Origin: Micromonospora carbonacea
GTDB taxonomy: Bacteria > Actinomycetota > Actinomycetes > Mycobacteriales > Micromonosporaceae
Length of the DNA: 64,000 nt
Assembly (NCBI RefSeq): GCF_014205165.1
Contig: NZ_JACHMZ010000001.1
Location: 7,174,501 to 7,238,500, forward strand
Direction: 5' to 3'
Shown: positions 26,298 to 34,779 of the stretch, piece after piece
Layout: each line of letters opens with the position of its first letter
Numbering within the stretch: position 1 is the stretch's first letter
Notes under the pieces: model-generated
Seen by the model: only the letters and a program-made list of their open reading frames with translations
Databases searched by the model: none
What the model was told of the DNA's origin: nothing
Program-made: the position numbers and the translations under genes

Positions 26298-27089
26298 TCA
26301 CCGGCCCAGCCGGGCCAGCGCGTGCGCCGGCCGGTCGGTGATGATCCCGTCCACCCCGACGTCGAGCACCAGGTCCAGCTCGGCGGGCTCGTTGACGGTC
26401 CAGACGTACACCTGGTGGCCGGCGGACCGCAGCGCGGGCACCAGGCGCGGCCGGGCCCGGACCAGCGCGACCCCCGGCCCGGCGATGCGGGTGCCGAACG
26501 GCAGGCGGCCGAGCCGCAGCCAGCGCGGCAGCACCTCCAGCAGGAGCACCGTGGGCAGCCCGGGGGCGAGGTCGCGGACGCGCCGCACGGCCAGCGGCGA
26601 GAAGGACATCACCGTGACCTGGACGGGGGCGTCGGGGCGCGGTTCGGCCAGGCCGTAGCGGCGCAGCAGGGCCACCAGCCGGCGCTCCACGTGCCCGCCG
26701 TACCGCGAGGGGTGCTTCGTCTCGATCAGCAGCCGCACCGGGCGGCCGGCGGCCAGCACCGCGTCGAGCAGCCGCGCCAGGGTGAGCAGCCGGGTGCGCG
26801 ACTCGTCCGGCAGCTCGTCGCCGTCGGAGGGCCCGCAGCCCGGGTGCCAGGAGCCGAAGTCCAGCGCCTCCAGCTCCGCCAGCGTGCGGACGCTGACCAG
26901 GCCGGTGCCGTTGCTGGTGCGCTCCAGCCGCCGGTCGTGGACGCAGACCAGGTGCCCGTCGCGGGTCAGCCGGACGTCGCACTCCAGCCCGTCGACGCCC
27001 TCGTCGAGGGCCCGCAGGTAGGCGGCGAGGGTGTGCTCCGGCAGGTCCGCCGAGGAGCCGCGGTGCGCGAAGACCAGGGGATCACCCAT
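26298..27089 (-). CDS. Glycerophosphodiester phosphodiesterase
   Basis: A 263-residue GDPD-family enzyme hydrolysing glycerophosphodiesters to glycerol 3-phosphate and an alcohol. Catalytic elements are FAHRGSSADLPEHT at residues 7-20 (catalytic His/Arg), ECDVRLTRDGHLVCVHD (metal-binding Glu/Asp and second His) and later IETKHPSR. There is no signal peptide, so it acts in the cytosol. It lies 19 bp after the rhodanese gene (same strand) and is probably co-transcribed with it. Confidence 0.92.
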   Translation of the reverse strand: MGDPLVFAHRGSSADLPEHTLAAYLRALDEGVDGLECDVRLTRDGHLVCVHDRRLERTSNGTGLVSVRTLAELEALDFGSWHPGCGPSDGDELPDESRTRLLTLARLLDAVLAAGRPVRLLIETKHPSRYGGHVERRLVALLRRYGLAEPRPDAPVQVTVMSFSPLAVRRVRDLAPGLPTVLLLEVLPRWLRLGRLPFGTRIAGPGVALVRARPRLVPALRSAGHQVYVWTVNEPAELDLVLDVGVDGIITDRPAHALARLGR

Positions 27090-27107
27090 GCCCGTCGCCC
27101 GTCGCTC

Positions 27108-27452
27108 TCAGATGACCTGGCCCGGCCCGCCGTCCCCGGTCACCACGGGTCGGCCGACGGCCGCCCACTGGCGCATGCCGCCGTCGGCGTTGCGCACCTG
27201 GTCCCAGCCGTTGTTCCGCAGGTAGGCCACCACCTGCGCCGAGCGCCCGCCGGAGCGGCAGATGACCGCCACGTCCCGGTCGGTGGGCACCTCGGCCATC
27301 CGGGCGGGCAGCTCCATCATCGGCAGGTGGTGGGCGCCGGGGGCGTGCCCGGCGGCCCACTCGTCGTCCTCGCGGACGTCGAGCAGGTAGGTGTCGTCGG
27401 CGATCTCGGTCACGGGCACGGTGGGAACCTGGGGTCCGAACACGGTCACCAA
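27108..27452 (-). CDS. Single-domain rhodanese-like protein
   Basis: A 114-residue rhodanese domain: LLDVREDDEWAAGHAPGAHHLPM, then the active-site loop CRSGGRSAQ with the persulfide-forming Cys, and NADGGMRQWAAVGRPV. Such single-domain proteins transfer sulfane sulfur; the acceptor is unknown. ATG or GTG at 27452 gives the expected length. It is upstream of the phosphodiesterase on the same strand. Confidence 0.9.
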   Translation of the reverse strand: MVTVFGPQVPTVPVTEIADDTYLLDVREDDEWAAGHAPGAHHLPMMELPARMAEVPTDRDVAVICRSGGRSAQVVAYLRNNGWDQVRNADGGMRQWAAVGRPVVTGDGGPGQVI

Positions 27453-27557
27453 GCCTAGAGCCTCGCCCGGCGGCCCCGTCGGGGGTGTGCGAATCCGGGC
27501 GGGTCGGGACGAATGCGCAGGTCAGCGGCGGGTGGACGCGGTGGGGTGGGTGCGGGC

Positions 27558-28478
27558 TCAGAGGTGGGTCACCCAGCGCGGGTTGGCCTGCGCCCAGGCG
27601 GGCATGCGGGCGCCCCGGACCGCGTCGAAGAGGGCGTTCCCCCCGGCGTCGAGCACGACGTACGAGATGCCGTCGATGGTCTGCGGGTGGGAGGGCACCT
27701 GGATGCCCGCCAGCGCGTTCGGGGGGAGGTCCCGGAGGGTGAGCAGCAGGTCCTCCAGGGGCACCCCGTTGGTGTCGACGGTCAGCGACGCGCCGACCGC
27801 CCGGATGAGCCGGTCGAGCCGCACCGGGTCGCGGCGCAGGTTCGTCGCGCCGGCCCGGTCCAGCATCGCCCGCAGGAGCTGCTGCTGGTGGCGCTGCCGG
27901 TCGTAGTCGCCGCCGGGCAGGTCGTAGCGCTGCCGGACGTAGTCCAGCGCCCGCGCGCCGTCCATCTGCTGACAGCCGGGGCTGAACAGGGTCCCCGTGT
28001 GGATCGAGCGGACCTCGGTGTCGACGCACATGCGCACCCCGCCGAGGAGGTCGATCACCTGCCGCAGCCCGGCGAAGTCGATCAGGGCGGCCCCGTCGAA
28101 GCGCAGCCCGGTGAGCCGGGTGAGGGTGGCCGAGAGGAGCTGGACGCCGGCCTCGCCGCCGCCGCCGTGCTCGTAGGCCGCGTTGAGCTTGTCGCTGCCG
28201 CCGCCGTAGCCGTTCGGGCCGGGCGGGACGGCGACCAGCAGGTCGCGGGGGAACGAGACCAGGTAGGCGCTCTTCGTGTCGGCCGGCACGTGCACCACCA
28301 GGATGGTGTCCGAGCGCTGGTCGTCGCCGGCCGCGCCGGGCCGCCGGTCCGAGCCGACGAGGAGGTAGTTGAGCGCCCCGTCCAGGTCCGTCCGGTCGCG
28401 CCGGGCGTCGGTGTCGAGCAGGTCCTCCCGCGTCACCGTGCGCTCGTAGCGGTGGCCGAGGGCCCGGAGCCCGACCAC
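27558..28478 (-). CDS. LytR-CpsA-Psr (LCP) family protein, start uncertain
   Basis: The 306 residues from GTG 28478 contain a full LCP domain: NYLLVGSDRRPG, SDTILVVHVPADTKSAYLVSFPRDLLV (two catalytic-site Arg), GSDKLNAAYEHGG and ALDYVRQRYDLPGGDYDRQRHQQQLL. LCP enzymes attach teichoic-acid-like or arabinogalactan-type polymers to peptidoglycan at the outer membrane face. The signal anchor (ILLGAGLALALLAAGAVVGL) lies mostly before this GTG: the frame stays open to 28634 but holds no ATG, GTG or TTG. The real start is therefore a CTG or other rare codon, or the sequence has an indel here. First of three LCP genes. Confidence 0.8.
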   Translation of the reverse strand: MVGLRALGHRYERTVTREDLLDTDARRDRTDLDGALNYLLVGSDRRPGAAGDDQRSDTILVVHVPADTKSAYLVSFPRDLLVAVPPGPNGYGGGSDKLNAAYEHGGGGEAGVQLLSATLTRLTGLRFDGAALIDFAGLRQVIDLLGGVRMCVDTEVRSIHTGTLFSPGCQQMDGARALDYVRQRYDLPGGDYDRQRHQQQLLRAMLDRAGATNLRRDPVRLDRLIRAVGASLTVDTNGVPLEDLLLTLRDLPPNALAGIQVPSHPQTIDGISYVVLDAGGNALFDAVRGARMPAWAQANPRWVTHL

Positions 28479-28686
28479 GGCGCCAGCGGCCAGCAGCGCC
28501 AGGGCGAGGCCGGCCCCGAGCAGGATCCGGCTCCACCGGGGTACGCGTCGACGGGCCGGTCCCCGCCGCCCCCGTCCGGTTTCCCCCCACTTGGCCGTGA
28601 CGCCCCCCGCCGCCGTACGTGAATGTTCCTCACGTCAGGCTACGGGGGGCGCCGGGTCGCCGGGCGGGTTTCCCCTGATCAGAGTG

Positions 28687-29916
28687 CTACTTGCGGGTCG
28701 ACAGCACGTTCGGGTTGGAGTAGACGAACTCGGCCAGCTTGTCGTTCTTGATCGCCTGGAACATCTCCATGGTCTGCGGGCTCAGCGACTCCTTCGTCCC
28801 GCTGGCGTTCGCGTGGAAGGTGCCGCCGTTGGTCCGCAGCGTGGTCAGGTCGTTCCCGGTGACCCCGCGCATCGTGTAGATGAAGTCGATGATCGGCACC
28901 CCGCCGGTGTCCAGCACGAACGCCTTGCCGGCCGCCTTGATCAGCCCGTTGAGCTTCACCGGGTTGGTCAGCGTGCCGTTCTCGGTCGCCTTCTTCGCCA
29001 TCGCCTTGATGAGCTGCTGCTGGTTCTGCTGGCGGTCGTAGTCGCTGTTCGGCAGGCCGTAGCGCTGCCGGGCGTAGTCGAGGGCGGCCCAGCCCTTCAT
29101 GTCCCGGCAGCCCTTCTTGTGCACCACCGGGGTCATCGGCTTGCCGGTCTTCTTCGCGTCGGCGTTCCACATCGGCTTGCCGTCGACGTACGACATGTGG
29201 TGCGACTTGACCTCGTGGCTCACGCAGATCCGCACGGTGCCGAGGGCGTCGATGACGCCCTTGAATCCGCCGAAGTTGATGATGGCCGCGCCGTCGAAGC
29301 TGATCCCCGTCATCCGCTTGATCGTCTGCGCCATGAGCTGCGCGCCGCCCTCCCAGCCGCCGCCGTTGCGGGCGCCCGCCTGGAAGGCCGCGTTGATCTT
29401 GTCGGTGCCGCCCCCGTAGCCGCTCTTCTTGAACGCCGGGATCTGCGCCTCGGTGTCCCGGGGAATGGAGATCAGGTACGCCTGGTCGTGCGAGGCGGGG
29501 ATGTGCAGCACGATGATCGTGTCGGCGCGGACGTCGTCGGCGGCCCAGCGCTCGCGGGCGTCCACGCCCAGCAGCAGCATGTCGATCGGGCCGTCCAGGC
29601 TGGCCCCGCCCTCGGCGTCGGACTTGCCGGCGTCGCCGAGCAGGTTGCGCTGGGCGATGTTGCCGGTGGCCTGGTTGATGAACGCCTTGCTGCCGACGAT
29701 GGCGATCCCGCTCGTCATCATCAGGAGCGCGCCGAAGACGACGGTGAGGCGGGCCCACAGGGGGTCCTTGCGGCGCTTCTTCTTCCGCTTGCGGGCGGGG
29801 ACGTCGGTGGGCGGTCGGCCGCCGCTGCGGGGCTGCGACGGGATGGCCGACGGAACCCGTGCGACCGCGCCGACGGGCTCCTGCGACGGAGGGCGACGGC
29901 TGGTATGAACCGGCAT
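28687..29916 (-). CDS. LCP-family glycopolymer ligase with N-terminal membrane anchor
   Basis: A 409-residue LCP protein. A basic cytosolic region (residues 1-52, RKRKKKRRKDP) precedes one transmembrane helix (ARLTVVFGALLMMTSGIAIVG). The extracytoplasmic LCP domain follows: DMLLLGVDARERWAADDVRADTIIVLHIPASHDQAYLISIPRDTE, GGTDKINAAFQAG and LDYARQRYGLPNSDYDRQQNQQQLI. The Arg and Asp residues of the LCP active site are kept. It is a paralogue of the flanking LCP genes and probably serves cell-wall polymer attachment. Confidence 0.92.
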   Translation of the reverse strand: MPVHTSRRPPSQEPVGAVARVPSAIPSQPRSGGRPPTDVPARKRKKKRRKDPLWARLTVVFGALLMMTSGIAIVGSKAFINQATGNIAQRNLLGDAGKSDAEGGASLDGPIDMLLLGVDARERWAADDVRADTIIVLHIPASHDQAYLISIPRDTEAQIPAFKKSGYGGGTDKINAAFQAGARNGGGWEGGAQLMAQTIKRMTGISFDGAAIINFGGFKGVIDALGTVRICVSHEVKSHHMSYVDGKPMWNADAKKTGKPMTPVVHKKGCRDMKGWAALDYARQRYGLPNSDYDRQQNQQQLIKAMAKKATENGTLTNPVKLNGLIKAAGKAFVLDTGGVPIIDFIYTMRGVTGNDLTTLRTNGGTFHANASGTKESLSPQTMEMFQAIKNDKLAEFVYSNPNVLSTRK

Positions 29917-30053
29917 GCGTGCTCCAGCTCGCGTGATCGGGGGGCGGGACCACTGTACGTACCGCTTCCCGTCAAGGCGAGTTCGTCCGCCGGCTATTCG
30001 CAGTTATCTTCGTAGTTGCCTGCGGAATTCACCCGAACGGTCAAAGGAATGCG

Positions 30054-30104
30054 GCCGGTCGGCGGTAGGGCCCCCGGTGGAACGGGGTCCGGCCGCCGAC
30101 CGGC
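30054..30104 (-). terminator. Terminator hairpin after the third LCP gene
   Basis: Perfect 12-base arms GCCGGTCGGCGG and CCGCCGACCGGC (30054-30065, 30093-30104) enclose a 27-base loop that itself can pair (CCCCCGG ... CGGGGT). It lies 58 bp beyond the stop codon of the LCP gene at 30162-31400 in the direction of transcription, inside a 245-bp gene-free stretch with an AT-richer part (29990-30050) that likely holds the promoter of the next LCP gene. Confidence 0.6.
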
Positions 30105-30161
30105 GCTGACGTGTGTCGAAGTAACGACCAGGCGGGATCAGCCTTCGTTACCGGAAAGTCG

Positions 30162-31400
30162 TCACCCCGAGCTGCCCTCCGGCGGGTTGGCCTTCACCCA
30201 GTCGGCCATCTTGTCCGCCGTCATCGCCTGGTACATGGCCAGCGCCTTCTCCCGGTCCGAGACGACCACCGACTCGCCGTTGATCGTGTCGCTACCCGAG
30301 TTCGGGCTGGTGATGAAGATCAGGTTCTCCCCGCGCAGGCTGCGGAACTGCACCGCCATGTCGACGAGCGAGAAGCCCTGGTCCACGGTCACGGCGTCCG
30401 TCACCGACTGGAGGAACCCGTTGAGCTTCTTCGGGTTGGTCAGGGTGCCCGTGCTGGCCGCCTTGTCCAGCAGGGCCTTGAGGAACTCCTGCTGGTGCCG
30501 CATGCGCGCGAAGTCGCCGTCGGGGAACTGCTTGCGCTGCCGGATCCAGTCCAGCGCCTCCGCGCCGTTCATGTGCATGGTGCCCTTGGTGAACTTGCGG
30601 AACGGCTTGTGGATCGAGGTGATCGACCGCTCCACCTTCAGGTCCACCCCGCCGAGCGCGTCGGTGACCTGCTTGAACCCGGCGAAGTCGATCGCCATCA
30701 CGTTGTCGATGCGGACGTCGGTGAAGCACTCCACCGTCTTCACGGCCAGCGGCAGGCCGCCGAACGCGAACGCGGCATTGATCTTCGCCCGTTGCGCCGA
30801 GCCGCAGTCGGCCTGGGCGTTCTCCGGGATCGGCACGTAGAGGTCGCGGGGGATGGAGACCAGGTAGGCGGACTTGTGGTCGGCCGGGATGTGCATGACG
30901 ATGATCGTGTCGGCCCGCCACTGGCTCTGCTGGTCCACCGGGGCGTCCGGGTCCCGCGAGTCGCTGCCGACCAGCAGGATGTTCAGCGCCCCGTCGACCG
31001 CCTTCGGCGGCCGGCCGCCGGTCAGCTCGGAGAACGGGTCGGTGCGGGCCAGGTCCTGATTGAGGTTGCGGGTGTAGAGCCACGCGCCGACCCCGCCGAG
31101 CAGCGCGAGGACGAGCACCGCCACGCCGGCCACCAGGCCGATCCGGCCCCACCTCGGGCGCGGCCCGCGCCCGCCGGACCGCCGGGGAGCGCCCGGCCCG
31201 CCGGGACCGCCGGGTCCACCCGGGCCGTCCGACCCGCCGAAGCCGCCGCTGCGGGGCCGGTCGTCGTGGGTGGGATACCACTGGGCCCCGGGCACGCTGG
31301 CGCGCCCCGGGCCGCCCTGGCCGGGGCCGGGCACCGGGGCACGCCCCGCGCTGCGACGCAGGGGCGGGACCGGAACGCCGGCGGAAGCGGTCGCTGACAT
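30162..31400 (-). CDS. LCP-family glycopolymer ligase with Gly/Pro-rich N-terminus
   Basis: A 412-residue LCP protein. Residues 1-85 are a Gly/Pro/Arg-rich cytosolic tail, followed by a transmembrane helix (IGLVAGVAVLVLALLGGVGAWLY). The LCP domain has ILLVGSDSRDPD, RADTIIVMHIPADHKSAYLVSIPRDLY, KINAAFAFGG and ALDWIRQRKQFPDGDFARMRHQQEF, with catalytic Arg/Asp kept. Role as for the two other LCP proteins: transfer of wall glycopolymers from lipid carrier to peptidoglycan. It lies downstream (78 bp) of a nucleotide-sugar epimerase gene on the minus strand. Confidence 0.92.
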   Translation of the reverse strand: MSATASAGVPVPPLRRSAGRAPVPGPGQGGPGRASVPGAQWYPTHDDRPRSGGFGGSDGPGGPGGPGGPGAPRRSGGRGPRPRWGRIGLVAGVAVLVLALLGGVGAWLYTRNLNQDLARTDPFSELTGGRPPKAVDGALNILLVGSDSRDPDAPVDQQSQWRADTIIVMHIPADHKSAYLVSIPRDLYVPIPENAQADCGSAQRAKINAAFAFGGLPLAVKTVECFTDVRIDNVMAIDFAGFKQVTDALGGVDLKVERSITSIHKPFRKFTKGTMHMNGAEALDWIRQRKQFPDGDFARMRHQQEFLKALLDKAASTGTLTNPKKLNGFLQSVTDAVTVDQGFSLVDMAVQFRSLRGENLIFITSPNSGSDTINGESVVVSDREKALAMYQAMTADKMADWVKANPPEGSSG

Positions 31401-31477
31401 GTACCCGAGGGTACGTAGCCCGGTCGAGTGTCGCCCTCAATCGCAGGCCGGCCGGCGGGCCGCGTCGCGCGGACCGG

Positions 31478-32455
31478 CTACCCTAGCCGCTCGCGGAAGT
31501 GCTCGATCGTGCGGCGGAGGCCGTCTTCGGGCGCCACCGCCGGCTCGTATCCGAGCAGTTCACGGGCGAGGGTCAGGTCGGGGCGGCGCATCTCCGGGTC
31601 GTCGGCCGCCCGGGTGACGTACGTCACCTCGGACGTGCTGCCGGAGAGTGACACGATCAACTCGGCCAGTTGCCGCATGGTCAGCTCGTGCTCGGTGCCG
31701 CAGTTGACCGGGCCGGTCTCCGTCGAGTCGAGCAGCAGCAGGATGCCGCGCACCAGGTCCTCGACGTAGCAGATCGACCGGGTCTGGTTGCCGGTGCCGT
31801 GCACGGTGATCGGCTCGCCGCGCAGCGCCTGCGAGATGAACGTCGGGATCGCGCGGCCGTCGTCCGGCCGCATCCGCGGGCCGTACGTGTTGAAGATCCG
31901 CACGATCGCGGCGTCCAGCCCCCGGTACCGGTGGTAGGCCATCGTGGCCGCCTCGGAGAACCGCTTCGCCTCGTCGTAGACGCTGCGTACGCCGATCGGG
32001 TTGACGTTGCCCCAGTAGGTCTCGCGCTGCGGGTGCTCCTTCGGGTCCCCGTACGCCTCGGAGGTGGAGGCCATCAGGAACCGGGCGCCGTCGGCGACCG
32101 CGCGGTCCAGCAGGTGCAGGGTCGCCACCGACCCGACCCGGAGGATCTCCACCGGCAGGGTGGCGAAGTCGGTGGGGCTGGCCGGGGACGCCATGTGCAT
32201 GATCGCGTCGAACCGCTCGGCCAGCGCCGGGTGGTGGGTCGGCAGCCCGTCGGAGATGTCCGCCTCGACCAGCGTGAAGTTCGGCTTGTCGTGCAGGTGG
32301 GCCACGTTGTCCTTGGAGCCGGTGACGAAGTTGTCCAGCGCCACCACCGTGCAGCCACGGGCGACGAGTGTGTCGACCAGGTGCGACGGCACGAAGCCGG
32401 CGCCGCCGGTGACGAGGACGCGGTGACCGGGACCGAAGCGCGGGGCAACCTTCAT
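31478..32455 (-). CDS. NAD-dependent nucleotide-sugar epimerase/UDP-glucuronate decarboxylase
   Basis: A 325-residue extended SDR. The NAD-binding loop VLVTGGAGFVPSHLVD (residues 13-28) has G-x-x-G-F-V instead of the usual G-F-I, the catalytic Ser/Thr is in LMASTSEAYGD, and the Y-x-x-x-K is YDEAKRFSE. The block SVYDEAKRFSEA with YGPRMRPDDGRAIPTF is typical of UDP-xylose synthase-type decarboxylases; a 4-epimerase or 4,6-dehydratase is possible. Next to three LCP genes it probably supplies a sugar for a wall or exopolysaccharide polymer. Family certain, exact reaction not. Confidence 0.8.
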   Translation of the reverse strand: MKVAPRFGPGHRVLVTGGAGFVPSHLVDTLVARGCTVVALDNFVTGSKDNVAHLHDKPNFTLVEADISDGLPTHHPALAERFDAIMHMASPASPTDFATLPVEILRVGSVATLHLLDRAVADGARFLMASTSEAYGDPKEHPQRETYWGNVNPIGVRSVYDEAKRFSEAATMAYHRYRGLDAAIVRIFNTYGPRMRPDDGRAIPTFISQALRGEPITVHGTGNQTRSICYVEDLVRGILLLLDSTETGPVNCGTEHELTMRQLAELIVSLSGSTSEVTYVTRAADDPEMRRPDLTLARELLGYEPAVAPEDGLRRTIEHFRERLG

Positions 32456-32483
32456 ACCGACCAGCCTATACAGGTACGAGAGG

Positions 32484-32532
32484 GAAGGAAGGGCCCCCTG
32501 TTAACGCGAAACGTTGTACAGGGGGCCCTTCT
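32484..32532. repeat. GGAAGGGCCC interspersed palindromic repeat (second copy)
   Basis: Same element as at 23151 with few changes: GGAAGGAAGGGCCCCCTG then TTAACGCGAAACGTTGTAC then AGGGGGCCCTT. It lies between the symporter stop (32570) and the epimerase start (32455), both on the minus strand, so it could terminate the symporter transcript or protect its 3' end. The core and arms match the 23151 copy at nearly all positions. Confidence 0.85.
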
Positions 32533-32569
32533 CGACCAGCTCAGCCGGTGCGGGGCCGAGCGGATCGGG

Positions 32570-34243
32570 TCAGTGCGCGCCCGCGCCGGTGAGGGAACGC
32601 ACCTCCAGTTCGGCGTACTTGTCCTCGTCGCTCTCCTTGGAGATCATCGTGCCGATCCACCCGCACAGGAAGCCGAACGGGATGGAGAGGATGCCCGGGT
32701 TGGACAGCGGGAACCAGTGCCAGTCGTGGTCCGGGAACATCGACGTCGGCGCTCCGGAGACCACCGGCGAGAAGAACACCAGCAGCACGGCGGCGAGCAG
32801 GCCGCCGTAGATCGCCCAGACCGCGCCGGAGGTGTTGAACCGCTTCCAGAACAGGCTGTAGAGGATCGCCGGCAGGTTGCCCGAGGCGGCCACCGCGAAC
32901 GCGAGCGCCACCAGGAAGGCCACGTTCAGGCTCTGCGCGTAGATCGACAGGGCGATCGAGACCGCGCCGATGACCAGCGCCGAGACCCGGGCCACCCGGA
33001 CCTCCTGGCGCTCCGACGCCTGCCCGTTCTTGATGACGTTGGCGTAGAAGTCGTGCGCCAGGCTGGACGACGAGGCCAGGGTGAGCCCGGCGACCACGGC
33101 CAGGATGGTGGCGAAGGCCACCGCCGCGATGATCGCCAGCATGGTCGCGCCGCCGAGGTCGCCGCCGAGGAAGGTGATGCCCAGCTCCTCGGCGAGCTGT
33201 GGCGCGGCGGTGTTGCCGGCCTTGTCCTGGGCGGTGATCGCCGGGCCGCCCACCAGGGCCGCCGCGCCGAAGCCGAGGGCCAGGGTGAGCAGGTAGAACG
33301 AGCCGATGATGCCGATCGCCCAGAGCACGCTCTTGCGGGCCGCCTTGGCGGTCGGCACGGTGTAGAAGCGGATCAGGATGTGCGGCAGGCCCGCCGTGCC
33401 GAGCACCAGCGCGATGCCGAGCGAGAGCAGGTCGACCTTGTTGTAGAAGGTCTGCGTCGCGTTGCCGGCCACCTCGACGCCGTAGCGCAGGCCGGGTTCG
33501 AGGAAGGCGCTGCCCTTGCCCGAGGAGGCGGCGGCGTCGCCGAGCAGCGACGACAGGTTGAACTTGTACTTCGCCAGGACCAGCAGGGTCATCACCAGCG
33601 CGCCGGTCATCAGCAGGAACGCCTTGACGATCTGGACGTACGTGGTGCCCTTCATGCCGCCCACGGTGACGTAGATGATCATCAGAGCGCCGACCATGAT
33701 GATCGTGGCGACCTTCGCGGTGTCGGCGTCCATGCCGAGGAACGTGGTGCCCGGCTTGATGCCCAGCAGCAGCGCCACCAGCGCGCCCGCGCCGACCATC
33801 TGGGCCAGCAGATAGAAGATCGACACGGTGATGGTGGACACCGCCGCCGCCGTGCGCACCGGCCGCTGGCGCATCCGGAACGCCAGGACGTCCGCCATCG
33901 TGTACCGGCCCGAGTTGCGCAGCAGCTCGGCGACGAGCAGCAGCGCCACCAACCAGGCGACCAGGAAGCCGATCGAGTAGAGGAAGCCGTCGTAGCCGTA
34001 GAGGGCGATGATGCCGGCGATGCCGAGGAAGGACGCGGCCGACATGTAGTCGCCGCCGATCGCCATGCCGTTCTGGAAGCCGGAGAAGGAGCGGCCGCCC
34101 GCGTAGAAGTCGGTGGCGGTCTTGGTCTGCCGGCTGGCCCAGATGGTGATGGCCAGGGTCACCGCCACGAACACCAGGAACAGCGTGATGGTCAGGTTGC
34201 GGGCGGTGCCACTGCCCGCCTCAGCCGCGAGGACCGTCTCCAT
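32570..34243 (-). CDS. Sodium/solute symporter (acetate/cation type)
   Basis: A 557-residue SSS-family transporter with about 13 transmembrane helices. Early blocks AGGRSFSGFQNGMAIGGDYMSAASFLG and the LGTAGLPHILIRFYTVPTAKAARKS loop are characteristic of ActP-like acetate/pyruvate/cation symporters. The first helix (ITLFLVFVAVTLAITIW) starts near residue 18, and the C-terminus ends shortly after the last helix. It overlaps the upstream DUF485 gene by 23 bases, the classic YjcH-ActP pairing, so they form one operon. Substrate is probably a small monocarboxylate. Confidence 0.9.
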   Translation of the reverse strand: METVLAAEAGSGTARNLTITLFLVFVAVTLAITIWASRQTKTATDFYAGGRSFSGFQNGMAIGGDYMSAASFLGIAGIIALYGYDGFLYSIGFLVAWLVALLLVAELLRNSGRYTMADVLAFRMRQRPVRTAAAVSTITVSIFYLLAQMVGAGALVALLLGIKPGTTFLGMDADTAKVATIIMVGALMIIYVTVGGMKGTTYVQIVKAFLLMTGALVMTLLVLAKYKFNLSSLLGDAAASSGKGSAFLEPGLRYGVEVAGNATQTFYNKVDLLSLGIALVLGTAGLPHILIRFYTVPTAKAARKSVLWAIGIIGSFYLLTLALGFGAAALVGGPAITAQDKAGNTAAPQLAEELGITFLGGDLGGATMLAIIAAVAFATILAVVAGLTLASSSSLAHDFYANVIKNGQASERQEVRVARVSALVIGAVSIALSIYAQSLNVAFLVALAFAVAASGNLPAILYSLFWKRFNTSGAVWAIYGGLLAAVLLVFFSPVVSGAPTSMFPDHDWHWFPLSNPGILSIPFGFLCGWIGTMISKESDEDKYAELEVRSLTGAGAH

Positions 34244-34619
34244 GGGTCACCTCCCCCATCTCGGCGCGGATCCGGTCGGCGGTCGGGTCGATCTTCCGGT
34301 CGGCGAACCGGGAGTAGAGCCAGGCGATCAGGAACGTCGAGACGAACTGGAGCAGGCCGAAGATCAGGGCGATGTTGATGTTGCTGCCGAACAGCCGCGT
34401 GCCCATGAAGTCCCGCGCGTACGCGGAGAGGATCACGTAGAGCGCGTACCAGAGGAAGAACGCGACGGTCATCGGGAAGATGAAGCCGCGCAGGGCGCGA
34501 CGCAACCCGGCGAACTCGTCCGATCGCTGTACGGCGAGGTACCGGTCCGCCGTGGACGCGGCCGACGCCGGCGTCTCCGGCTCGGTCGGTGCGTCCGGCG
34601 GGGGTGTGTCCGTGGACAT
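34221..34619 (-). CDS. DUF485 membrane protein (YjcH-like)
   Basis: A 132-residue protein from ATG 34619 (MSTDTPPPDAP). After an acidic cytosolic tail it has two transmembrane helices (IFPMTVAFFLWYALYVILSAY and INIALIFGLLQFVSTFLIAWLY) with the DUF485 signature RDFMGTRLFG between them and YSRFADRKIDPTADRIR after. DUF485 proteins accompany ActP-like symporters and are probably small accessory subunits. The gene overlaps the symporter start by 23 bases. A longer frame to 34757 lacks a better start. Confidence 0.88.
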   Translation of the reverse strand: MSTDTPPPDAPTEPETPASAASTADRYLAVQRSDEFAGLRRALRGFIFPMTVAFFLWYALYVILSAYARDFMGTRLFGSNINIALIFGLLQFVSTFLIAWLYSRFADRKIDPTADRIRAEMGEVTHGDGPRG

Positions 34620-34779
34620 CTGTGGATCACCACCTTCACAGGCGTGGGGGTTTCGCGCACGGTAGGAACCGCACGCCCCGCCCGGGAAGACGTGGATCGA
34701 CGGCGGTCTCCACCTGCGCCGAGCGGTCGCCTGCCTGCGCCGAGTGACCCAGGTCACTCCGGTGACCGGTAGCTGCTGG

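Noticed and set aside
28433..28633. 66-codon frame beginning with GTG at 28633 as the start of the LCP gene
   Set aside because: It is in a different frame from the LCP domain and contains no membrane segment; it could only contribute if there is an indel.
31670..34378. Plus-strand open frame of about 902 residues
   Set aside because: Antisense to the nucleotide-sugar enzyme and symporter; His/Asp/Gln-rich with no domain.
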